NCBI GenBank assembly: GCA_965662565.1
Contig: CBFIHS010000040.1
Location: 1-16,114 of the forward strand
Source of the DNA: UBA5109 sp965662565
Lineage (GTDB): Bacteria > Pseudomonadota > Gammaproteobacteria > Pseudomonadales > Pseudohongiellaceae
Direction of reading: 5' to 3'
DNA: 16,114 nucleotides
Shown: positions 1-6,891 of the stretch, one piece after another
Layout of the letters: the number at the start of each line of letters is the position of its first letter
Position numbering within the stretch: the first letter of the stretch is position 1
Notes under the pieces: generated by a model
Told to the model about the DNA's origin: nothing
The model's input: the letters and a program-made list of their open reading frames with translations, nothing else
Databases searched by the model: none
Made by a program: the position numbers and the translations under genes

Positions 1-681
1 TCTATCAAGTTAGGTGTGAAAACAGATAGTGGTGATTCTCAAGGGAATATTATTTCAGAGAAAGATCCTCGAGATATTTCTCAACAAGATATTGAAAATG
101 CACTGCCAAACTTCAGGGGCAGTATTGAACAAATCCCTTCTATGTATTCTGCCCTTAAACATCAAGGCGTGCCTTTATATAAACTCGCTCGTGCAGGAAA
201 GACAGTAGAAAGAAAAGTCCGACAAGTAACAGTTTATGAGTTAAGCCTACTCTCCTATGAGGGTGATACTCTGCATTTGGATATCCACTGCAGTAAAGGC
301 ACCTATATACGCACAATTGCGGATGATCTAGGTGATATGCTGGGCGTAGGGGGGCATGTAGCAGCTCTTCGGCGAACTAAAGCAGGGCCTTTCACACTTG
401 AACATGCTCATACTTATACTGAGTTGCAAGGATGTCTGGAGCAAGGCAATTTTGATGACATTGATCAATTCTTAATACCCGCAGATCAAGCCATATTCGA
501 ACTTCCAGAGGTTATTTTGCCTTCTGAAACAGCTGTTTACATTATGCAGGGGCAGGCAGTAATTGTTCGTCATCTCCCAACAGAAGGTTTGGTTCGCTTG
601 TACAACGAGGAAAACTTCATCGGCATCGGTGAAATTCAGGATGATGGCCGTGTAGCTCCAAAACGCCTTTTTTTACCCTAA
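1..681 (+). CDS. truB: tRNA pseudouridine(55) synthase TruB, 3' part (5' end outside window)
   Basis: TruB converts U55 of the tRNA T-arm to pseudouridine in the cytoplasm. The frame is open to the left edge and gives 226 residues; the family is about 300-315 long, so roughly 80-90 N-terminal residues, including the catalytic Asp region, lie outside the window. Visible family signatures are the KLGVKTDSGD segment at the very start, QIPSMYSALKHQGVPLYKLAR in the middle of the first half, and CSKGTYIRTIADDLG followed by HVAALRRTKAGPF. The last ~75 residues fit the PUA-like C-terminal domain. The GTG at 16 is inside the protein and is not a start. In many gammaproteobacteria truB lies directly before rpsO in the nusA-infB-rbfA operon; here three other genes intervene. 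No clear terminator follows the stop codon. Confidence 0.95.
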   Translation, partial: SIKLGVKTDSGDSQGNIISEKDPRDISQQDIENALPNFRGSIEQIPSMYSALKHQGVPLYKLARAGKTVERKVRQVTVYELSLLSYEGDTLHLDIHCSKGTYIRTIADDLGDMLGVGGHVAALRRTKAGPFTLEHAHTYTELQGCLEQGNFDDIDQFLIPADQAIFELPEVILPSETAVYIMQGQAVIVRHLPTEGLVRLYNEENFIGIGEIQDDGRVAPKRLFLP

Positions 682-801
682 ATTATCGTTCATAAACTCC
701 GTCTATTTTTCTTTGCACTCTAGCGATTCTAGCTTAGCTGGTGTAATTTAAAGGTGTTTGGATTTTGCAAAACCACAATAATAAATAACGAGAAACTAAA
801 T

Positions 802-1665
802 ATGTGTGATGAAAGAACTCTTCAAGAAAATAAAGAATACTTTAAATTAAATCGTCGTCAATTTGGTGCAGCGACTGCTGGCGCAGGCTTAGCAATGATG
901 TTGCCGCCAGTAGCAAACGCTCAAGATGTTACTGAATCATATATTGATATTGCTACACCAGATGGTATGGCGGATAGTTATTTTGTTCATCCTTCTACAG
1001 GCCAGCACCCTGGAGTGATTATTTGGACGGATATCCTAGGCTTACGCCCTGCTTTCGAGATGATGGCGAAAAGATTAGCTCAGTCAGGGTACTCTGTTTT
1101 GGTTCCTAATCCTTTTTATCGAGGAGCCAGAGCGCCGGTTGTTCCAGAGGGAGCATCGTTCCAGCAAGAGACAGTTAGAGAAATAGTATTTCCATTGTAT
1201 AGCATGCTCAATGCGCAAACTCATTTTACCGATGCGGCTGCTTTTATTGAATTTTTAGATGCACAAGCTTCCGTTGATAGTTCTCGAAAAATGGGTACTA
1301 CTGGTTATTGCATGGGCGGGCCAATGGTGATGCGCACTGTAGGGTCGAATACTCGAATGGGGGCTGGTGGAACTTTTCATGGAGGTGGCTTAGCAACAGC
1401 TGATGCTGACAGTCCACATCTGCTAATTCCGCAAATGGATGCCAGCATGTTAATTTGTATAGCTGCTAATGATGATGAGAGTGAACCAGTTGTCAAAGAT
1501 ACTCTGAGAGCTTCATTTTCTGCGGCTGGGGTTCCAGCTGAAGTAGAGGTCTACGAAGGCACCATGCATGGGTGGTGCCCTCCTGATAGTGATGTTTATA
1601 ACGAAGCTCAAGCTGAATACGCTTGGAGCCGCTTGTTAAACTTATTTGAGGAAGCCTTGGTTTAA
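802..1665 (+). CDS. Tat-exported dienelactone hydrolase family protein
   Basis: Predicted alpha/beta hydrolase of the dienelactone hydrolase (DLH) family, 287 residues. Sequence evidence: an N-terminal twin-arginine signal (LNRRQFG at about 16-22, then a hydrophobic Ala/Gly/Leu stretch and a PPVANA-Q cleavage region near 40), the nucleophile motif GYCMGG with Cys170, an acid in AANDDES (Asp224 or Asp225), and His256 in the motif EGTMHGWCPP. DLH enzymes use a Cys-Asp-His triad to open lactones; the true substrate here is unknown. I chose ATG 802 over an in-frame GTG at 754 because a GAGA ribosome-site-like stretch precedes it and the extra 16 residues would weaken the signal peptide. The stop codon overlaps that of the convergent gene by 4 bp. 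Export by Tat suggests a folded periplasmic enzyme, whereas classical DLH is cytoplasmic. Confidence 0.88.
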   Translation: MCDERTLQENKEYFKLNRRQFGAATAGAGLAMMLPPVANAQDVTESYIDIATPDGMADSYFVHPSTGQHPGVIIWTDILGLRPAFEMMAKRLAQSGYSVLVPNPFYRGARAPVVPEGASFQQETVREIVFPLYSMLNAQTHFTDAAAFIEFLDAQASVDSSRKMGTTGYCMGGPMVMRTVGSNTRMGAGGTFHGGGLATADADSPHLLIPQMDASMLICIAANDDESEPVVKDTLRASFSAAGVPAEVEVYEGTMHGWCPPDSDVYNEAQAEYAWSRLLNLFEEALV

Positions 1666-2333
1666 AAACCGTTTACTGAAGCAGTGCGGATTTCTGATAA
1701 GGGGATGGTGAAAGTCAGATCCTTATCAGAAGCCAACAATTCTGAAGAAACACTTAAATAATAGATTTTCCCTAAGCGCCAAGACGGTGCTCCATCAAAA
1801 CGAAGTTCTACCTCTTTGGTTTCCCCAGGCTCTATTGTTAAATTTCTGGGTAAAATTGAAATCAATTGATAACTATCATCTTCACTATCCAATAGACTAA
1901 TAGTGTCTGCATTCAAGCTCAAAGAATTACTTGAAGTTTGATCTGCTGTATTACTCACCTCAAGATAGAATACCGATTGGCTTTGCAGTCGTGTGTTTTT
2001 ATTTAAGCCCGGAACAACCTTTCTGTAATTTTCAATGCTTGCGGTTTTTAGACTAAATTGTATAGGCTCGTAAATACTTGGCGCTTGGAAAACTGCTCTG
2101 TGTTGAGTGCTATCATTATTCTCATTAAGCACTTGCCAGCTGCCATCGGGTCTTAAGCGAATTCTTTGCCCCTCGGCATTAGTCGCGAAGATGTCCTCGG
2201 ACACAAAGGCCCAAGAGCCGTCTTCTTGTAATTCAACTTCTCGACCTGAGTCAGTAATTATAAATTCAGCACTTTGAGCCAATAAGGGCAGCAAGGAGAT
2301 TAAGGGCAAGATAAGCGCATAGGATTTTCGCAT
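1662..2333 (-). CDS. Secreted small hypothetical protein, DUF3157-like
   Basis: A 223-residue protein with a Sec signal peptide (Met-Arg-Lys, then a Leu/Ile-rich stretch, likely cut near AQSA-EF at about 22). After it come two related short units: ITDSGREVELQEDGSWAFV (about 26-44) and TNAEGQRIRLRPDGSWQVL (about 51-69), each ending in a D-G-S-W core. The remaining ~140 residues look like a beta-rich domain with NLTIEPGETKEVELRFDG, the kind of segment seen in immunoglobulin-like folds. I recall this pattern from DUF3157-type proteins, but the family call is from memory and the function is unknown. ATG at 2331-2333 is preferred to an upstream in-frame start at 2396, since a GGAAA site lies just before it and the signal peptide starts cleanly there. 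It converges on the DLH gene. Confidence 0.75.
   Translation of the reverse strand: MRKSYALILPLISLLPLLAQSAEFIITDSGREVELQEDGSWAFVSEDIFATNAEGQRIRLRPDGSWQVLNENNDSTQHRAVFQAPSIYEPIQFSLKTASIENYRKVVPGLNKNTRLQSQSVFYLEVSNTADQTSSNSLSLNADTISLLDSEDDSYQLISILPRNLTIEPGETKEVELRFDGAPSWRLGKIYYLSVSSELLASDKDLTFTIPLSEIRTASVNGF
1692..1731. repeat. Perfect 11-bp inverted repeat near a convergent gene junction
   Basis: Arms TTCTGATAAGG (1692-1702) and CCTTATCAGAA (1721-1731) are exact reverse complements with an 18-nt loop. The repeat lies inside the last codons of the minus-strand DUF3157-like gene and 27-66 nt past the DLH stop on the plus strand. Either transcript could fold into a hairpin here. No T-run follows directly on either strand, so it is not a textbook terminator. 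It may protect or help end either mRNA (inference). Confidence 0.6.
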
Positions 2334-2582
2334 AACTGTTTCCAAATTATTTGTATGACGATCAGTATGATCAATATTAAGAACTACTTTTATCAAGCTA
2401 GACTAACTAAGAATAAAAACTCTGTCTATATGAGGGCTGTAAAGTTCTTAAAATTACCTTTTTATGCAGTCAATGCATTAGATTGAATGATTAAATAGTA
2501 ATTAAGATGATAAGCTAAGTGGTCTAAGAGATTTAAATTAGTAAGTATCAGAAACCATACAATGTTATTGGAGACTAGAATT

Positions 2583-3950
2583 ATGAAAAAGCTTTCTCTT
2601 GCAGCGCTCACTATATTTGGAGTGATGCTGGTATCACCAGTTTATTCTCAGAATATCGGTCTTGAGCGGCTTATGGAATACATTGAAATTGATACGATCA
2701 ACCCCCCGGGTAATGAAGTTCGTGGTGTGTTCTTTTTTAGCAAAATCTTTGAGGAGGCAGGAATTGCCTATGAAACCGCAGAGTCAGCGCCTGGTAGAGG
2801 TAATATCTGGGCTCGGCTTGAGGGCGGAGATGAGCCTGCCTTAGTCCTACTGCACCATATTGATGTCGTGCCAGCTACTCCAGAGTATTGGGATACAGAT
2901 CCACTGGATGCGGTTATTAAAGATGGGATGTTATATGGTCGTGGGACTTCAGATACTAAAGCTTTAGGTATTATGCACCTTGAAGCTTTTCTTGCTCTGC
3001 ATAGAAGTGGTATTCCTCTAAATCGTGATGTGATTTTTATGGCTACTGCCGATGAAGAAGCTGGCGGGCTTTTTGGCGCAGGATGGCTTGTCGAGAATCG
3101 CCCCGAAATTTTTGAAGGAGTGGGATATCTGCTAAATGAAGGTGGTGGAGCTACCTTAATGGATAATAACCAAATTCAGCTAGGTATTGAGGTTGCTCAA
3201 AAGCGCCCTTACTGGCTTCGACTTGTTGCAACCGATGTCCCTGGTCATGGTTCTGTACCTAGAACAACTTCAGCTCTTACTCGACTAATTGCGGCATTAA
3301 ATCGAATTCAGACCACACCGTTTGAACCTCATATTACAACTAGCGTAAGAAAAATGTTTGCTGGTCTGGCGCCGAACGAGTCAAGTAAATGGCAAGCAGC
3401 CATGAGTAATATTGATGAGGCGATATTGGATCCTGAATTTCTTGTGGAGTTACAGGCAGAAAGGCCAAGTTTGCATTCTTTGATACGAAATACTTGCTCG
3501 ATCACCATGTTAACTGGAAGTGAAAAAATCAACGTTGTTCCTCCTGTTGCCAGTGCTGAGTTAGATTGTCGAATTTTACCAGACCAAGATTCAGCTGAAT
3601 TTCTAGCTGGAATGAAAGAACGAATAGCCGATGATCAGGTGGAAATTGAAGAAATAATGTTGTTTGGCCCTGCCGAAACTAGCTCAGATACTGACTTGTA
3701 CGAACTTATGAGTCGCGTTATCGCAGAACGTTTCGCTTCTGTAAACATTGTTCCATCTGCTATGACTGGATTCACCGATAGCCATTTCTTTAGGGATCTG
3801 GGAATTATTAGTTACGGTTTCGCTCCTATTGTTTTTGGCGAGGGAGTGGAATCTAATATTCATGGCAATAATGAGAGAATCCCACTCGATGCATTCAATC
3901 AAGGGCTTGAATTAATGAAGGTTGTAGTACGTGAGTTTGTAGAACAGTAG
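2583..3950 (+). CDS. Exported M20 family metallopeptidase
   Basis: A 455-residue zinc peptidase/deacylase of the M20 (ArgE/DapE/CPG2-like) family with a Sec signal peptide (MKKLSLAALT..., cleaved near SPVYSQ). All usual di-zinc ligands are visible: His92 and Asp94 in LHHIDVVP, Asp124 in GTSDTKA, the catalytic/bridging Glu158-Glu159 in ADEEAGG, Glu186 in LLNEGGG, and a late His427 in NIHGNNE. A dimerisation/lid domain would sit at about 205-320. The exported location argues for peptide or N-acyl amino acid breakdown in the periplasm rather than arginine or lysine synthesis; the substrate is not readable from sequence. I chose ATG 2583 over ATG 2562 because GGAG lies about 11 nt upstream of it and the signal peptide starts there. 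Likely a single-gene transcript, closed by the terminator at 3983-4027. Confidence 0.92.
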   Translation: MKKLSLAALTIFGVMLVSPVYSQNIGLERLMEYIEIDTINPPGNEVRGVFFFSKIFEEAGIAYETAESAPGRGNIWARLEGGDEPALVLLHHIDVVPATPEYWDTDPLDAVIKDGMLYGRGTSDTKALGIMHLEAFLALHRSGIPLNRDVIFMATADEEAGGLFGAGWLVENRPEIFEGVGYLLNEGGGATLMDNNQIQLGIEVAQKRPYWLRLVATDVPGHGSVPRTTSALTRLIAALNRIQTTPFEPHITTSVRKMFAGLAPNESSKWQAAMSNIDEAILDPEFLVELQAERPSLHSLIRNTCSITMLTGSEKINVVPPVASAELDCRILPDQDSAEFLAGMKERIADDQVEIEEIMLFGPAETSSDTDLYELMSRVIAERFASVNIVPSAMTGFTDSHFFRDLGIISYGFAPIVFGEGVESNIHGNNERIPLDAFNQGLELMKVVVREFVEQ

Positions 3951-3982
3951 TAGAAATTAAAACTAGCTAAAGTTCAGTTCTC

Positions 3983-4027
3983 AAAGCTCTCAGCTTTAGG
4001 TCTTAAAGCCTACTGAGAGCTTTTTTT
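3983..4027 (+). terminator. Rho-independent terminator after the M20 peptidase gene
   Basis: AAAGCTCTCAG (3983-3993) pairs perfectly with CTGAGAGCTTT (4013-4023), and seven T residues run from 4021 to 4027. The loop itself can form a small inner stem (CTTTA with TAAAG). The hairpin cleanly separates the peptidase gene from the rpsO promoter region. Confidence 0.9.
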
Positions 4028-4128
4028 GTTCTGAGGATAAAAAATCTTAGCCCTCTAAATTTCAGGCTTTTGAGGCACTTTAAGTGTATTCATTGTTGTT
4101 TTTATGCTATCTTTCTTAGCCCTAGTTT

Positions 4129-4157
4129 TTGGATGGGGACCAGATAACTATTAATAT
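4129..4157 (+). promoter_or_regulatory. Predicted sigma70 promoter of rpsO-pnp
   Basis: TTGGAT (4129-4134) and TAATAT (4152-4157) are separated by 17 nt, each matching 4 of 6 consensus bases. Transcription would start near 4163-4165, which is where the first arm of the leader fold begins. The match is moderate, and a weaker TATGCT candidate lies at 4103-4108. A local promoter is needed because a strong terminator stands just upstream. Confidence 0.4.
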
Positions 4158-4162
4158 GCATG

Positions 4163-4218
4163 GTTAATCTGGCTTTACATTGGATGTAACTAAATTAACG
4201 GCATATTCATAGGAATAT
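4163..4218 (+). promoter_or_regulatory. Foldable rpsO mRNA leader, possible S15 autoregulation site
   Basis: Three perfect short stems can form. An outer one pairs GTTAAT (4163-4168) with ATTAAC (4194-4199). An inner one pairs TTACAT (4175-4180) with ATGTAA (4184-4189) around a TGG loop. A third pairs ATATTC (4203-4208) with GAATAT (4213-4218), and its loop and 3' arm hold the AGGA ribosome site at 4211-4214. S15 is known to repress its own mRNA by binding structured leaders in several bacterial groups; that this leader does so is inference. Confidence 0.4.
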
Positions 4219-4221
4219 AAG

Positions 4222-4491
4222 ATGGCATTATCAACTGATGAAAAATCAGAAATCATCCGTGATTTCGCCCTTGCTGAAGGTGACACAGGTTCACCAGAAG
4301 TACAGGTTGCATTATTAACTCATAATATCAATCACTTACAAACTCACTTTAAAGAGCATAACCATGATCATCATTCCCGTCGCGGTTTGATTCGTATGGT
4401 TAATACTCGTCGTAAATTGCTTGATTATTTAAAACGAAAAAATGTTGAACGTTACAGCACCTTGATTAAAAAATTAGGTCTGCGTCGTTAA
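4222..4491 (+). CDS. rpsO: 30S ribosomal protein S15
   Basis: S15 is a primary binder of the 16S rRNA central domain and takes part in a bridge to the 50S subunit. The 89-residue length equals the family norm. Typical segments are visible: the DTGSPEVQVALLT stretch, the basic HSRRGLIRMVNTRRKLLDYLK helix, and the YSTLIKKLGLRR end. ATG 4222 is set by AGGA 8 nt upstream. It is the first gene of the rpsO-pnp unit, with pnp starting 60 nt downstream. Expression is probably controlled through the folded leader before it. It is separated from truB by about 3.5 kb, unlike the close spacing usual in this lineage. Confidence 0.98.
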   Translation: MALSTDEKSEIIRDFALAEGDTGSPEVQVALLTHNINHLQTHFKEHNHDHHSRRGLIRMVNTRRKLLDYLKRKNVERYSTLIKKLGLRR

Positions 4492-4503
4492 AGGCATTTC
4501 TCT

Positions 4504-4528
4504 CCTGGCTGGCATTGGGTCAGCCAGG
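4504..4528 (+). promoter_or_regulatory. rpsO-pnp intergenic RNA hairpin, candidate RNase III processing site
   Basis: CCTGGCTGGC (4504-4513) pairs with GTCAGCCAGG (4519-4528) over ten pairs including one G-U, with a 5-nt loop. No T-run follows, so it is not a standard terminator. In E. coli the pnp leader carries an RNase III-cut hairpin through which PNPase limits its own expression; the matching position suggests the same role here (inference). Confidence 0.55.
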
Positions 4529-4551
4529 CTCATACGTTAGGAAAAGAAAAT

Positions 4552-6663
4552 ATGTTAAATCCGATAAGGAAAGAATTTAAATATGGCAACGATACGGTTG
4601 TCATGGAAACAGGCAAAATTGCACGACAAGCCACAGGCGCTGTTTTGGTAACTATTGGTGGTACTTCAGTTTTAACCACAGTTGTTGGTAAGAAAAGCGC
4701 TAATCCTGGTCAGGACTTTTTCCCACTGACTGTAAACTATCAGGAAAAAACTTACGCTGCCGGTAAAATCCCTGGCGGTTTCTTCAAACGAGAAGGTCGT
4801 CCAACAGAAAAAGAGACTTTGACCTCACGTTTAATCGATAGACCAATCAGACCTCTCTTTCCAAAAGGCTTCATGAATGAGGTGCAAGTTGTTTGTAGCG
4901 TCATTTCTTCTGAAAAGAATGTTGATCCAGATATTGCGGCAATGATTGGAACTTCAGCGGCTTTAGCCATTTCAGGTATTCCATTTGCAGGCCCTATTGG
5001 TGCTGCCAGAGTTGGTTTTACTGAGACTGAAGGTTATATCCTTAATCCAGGTTATGCAGAACTCGAAGAGTCTGATTTGGATATGGTTGTTGCTGGAACT
5101 GAATCAGCTGTTCTAATGGTTGAATCTGAAGCTAAAGAATTAAGTGAAGATTTAATGTTAGGTGCTGTGTTATTTGGTCATGTTGAAATGCAAGCCATCG
5201 TTCAGGCCATTAAAGAATTTAAAGCCGAAGCAGGTAAAGCTGATTGGGAATGGGTTGCTGAAGAGAAAAATACAGCACTTATTGATTCTGTATCAGCAGC
5301 GTTTGGTGCGGGCATTACAGAAGCTTATAAAATATCTGACAAAATGCAGCGTCAGGATAAATTAGGCGAATTACAAGCTCAAGCTGTTGAACAGTTTGCA
5401 AATGAAGAAGCTGATCCTGTTGTGAGTGCTGGAGAAGTCCAGGAAGTGTTCTCTGCTTTAGAGAAGAAAGTGGTACGTGAAAGCATCATTGCTGGTAATC
5501 CACGTATTGATGGTCGTGATAACAGCACAGTAAGACCTATTTATGTTGAGACTGGTGTTCTACCTAAAACTCATGGTTCAGCATTGTTTACTCGTGGTGA
5601 AACTCAGGCCATGGTTGTTGCAACCTTAGGCGCGATTCGTGACGCTCAAATGATTGAAGGTTTATCAGGAACCACGAAAGATCCTTTCATGCTGCACTAT
5701 AATTTCCCTCCTTTCAGTGTTGGAGAAACTGGCTTCATGAGTGGGCCAAAACGTCGCGAGATTGGCCATGGTCGTTTAGCTCGTCGTGGTGTTGCTGCAG
5801 TATTACCAAAGGAAGAGGATTTTCCTTATGCAATCCGTGTAGTGTCAGAGATTACTGAATCAAACGGTTCATCTTCTATGGCTTCTGTTTGCGGCACTAG
5901 CTTAGCCTTAATGGATGCCGGTGTGCCTTTAAAAGCTCCTGTGGCTGGTATTGCTATGGGCTTGATAAAAGAAGATAACGGCTTTGCAGTGTTGACTGAC
6001 ATATTAGGTGATGAAGATCATTTGGGTGATATGGACTTTAAAGTAGCAGGTTCAGCTGCTGGTATTACTGCATTGCAAATGGATATCAAAATCCAGGGCA
6101 TTACTGAAGAAATTATGGAAACTGCTTTGGAGCAAGCCAATGCAGCCAGAATGCATATTCTAAATGAAATGAATAAAGTGATTTCTGTTTCTAAAGAAGC
6201 TGTTTCTGAAAATGCTCCAAGTATGGGTATGTTGAAAGTTCACCCTGACAAAATCCGTGACGTTATCGGCAAGGGTGGTGCAACTATCCGTGGCATAACC
6301 GAGGAAACGGGCGCGTCAGTTGATATAGATGATGACGGTAATGTCCGAATCTATGGTGAAGATGCTGCTTCAAGAGATGCAGCGGTTGCCATCATTGAAG
6401 AAATTACGGCTGAAGCTGAAATTGGAAAAATATACAAAGGTGTTGTTTCCAAAATTGTAGATTTTGGTGCTTTTGTAACAATTCTTCCTGGGAAGGATGG
6501 CTTAGTTCATATTTCTCAAATTTCTCAAGAGCGGGTCGAAAAAGTGACTGACCATCTTAGTGAAAAACAAGAAATTCTTGTTAAAGTACTGAAAGTTGAT
6601 GATCGTGGAAAAATTAGCTTAAGTATGAAAGATGTAAGTGACGAGGAAAAAGCTGACGCTTAG
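4552..6663 (+). CDS. pnp: Polyribonucleotide nucleotidyltransferase (PNPase)
   Basis: PNPase degrades RNA 3' to 5' by phosphorolysis and can add 3' tails; it acts as a ring-shaped trimer and in many bacteria joins the degradosome. The 703 residues match the family (711 in E. coli). Domain order: first RNase PH core about 10-215, an all-helical linker about 240-310, second RNase PH core about 315-540 with the catalytic-site aspartates Asp487 and Asp493 in ILGDEDHLGDMD, a KH domain about 560-605 with the VIGKGG loop (571-576), and an S1 domain about 625-693 (GVVSKIVDFGAFVTI). ATG 4552 follows AGGA about 9 nt upstream. It is co-transcribed with rpsO and ends at a strong terminator. Confidence 0.98.
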   Translation: MLNPIRKEFKYGNDTVVMETGKIARQATGAVLVTIGGTSVLTTVVGKKSANPGQDFFPLTVNYQEKTYAAGKIPGGFFKREGRPTEKETLTSRLIDRPIRPLFPKGFMNEVQVVCSVISSEKNVDPDIAAMIGTSAALAISGIPFAGPIGAARVGFTETEGYILNPGYAELEESDLDMVVAGTESAVLMVESEAKELSEDLMLGAVLFGHVEMQAIVQAIKEFKAEAGKADWEWVAEEKNTALIDSVSAAFGAGITEAYKISDKMQRQDKLGELQAQAVEQFANEEADPVVSAGEVQEVFSALEKKVVRESIIAGNPRIDGRDNSTVRPIYVETGVLPKTHGSALFTRGETQAMVVATLGAIRDAQMIEGLSGTTKDPFMLHYNFPPFSVGETGFMSGPKRREIGHGRLARRGVAAVLPKEEDFPYAIRVVSEITESNGSSSMASVCGTSLALMDAGVPLKAPVAGIAMGLIKEDNGFAVLTDILGDEDHLGDMDFKVAGSAAGITALQMDIKIQGITEEIMETALEQANAARMHILNEMNKVISVSKEAVSENAPSMGMLKVHPDKIRDVIGKGGATIRGITEETGASVDIDDDGNVRIYGEDAASRDAAVAIIEEITAEAEIGKIYKGVVSKIVDFGAFVTILPGKDGLVHISQISQERVEKVTDHLSEKQEILVKVLKVDDRGKISLSMKDVSDEEKADA

Positions 6664-6688
6664 TCCTTGTTAAAAAGCTTAATAAAAG

Positions 6689-6721
6689 AGCCCGATATTC
6701 TGTTAGAAATCGGGCTTTTTT
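6689..6721 (+). terminator. Rho-independent terminator of rpsO-pnp
   Basis: AGCCCGAT (6689-6696) pairs with ATCGGGCT (6709-6716) around a 12-nt loop and is followed by a T-run to 6721. It lies 26 nt past the pnp stop. Confidence 0.92.
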
Positions 6722-6891
6722 ATGTCTGAAAAACTATTTTTTGCCAAGTTCTGTCAGATTCTTCAGTGAAGGTTTACACTAGTTCGAAACTTAGCCAATA
6801 AATAAAAGCCAAGAGAAAAAAGGAAGCAATTACTGTAGCGCTAGCCTAAGCCATTAATAAACCAACACTAGTTATATTGATCGGGAATATC

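Noticed and set aside
3329..3532. Minus-strand open frame of 67 codons inside the M20 peptidase gene
   Set aside because: It lies wholly within a well-supported gene on the other strand and has no recognisable motif or ribosome site.
6836..6843. TAGCGCTA palindrome upstream of the DUF3014 gene
   Set aside because: Eight bases is too short to call an operator without a second copy or promoter context.
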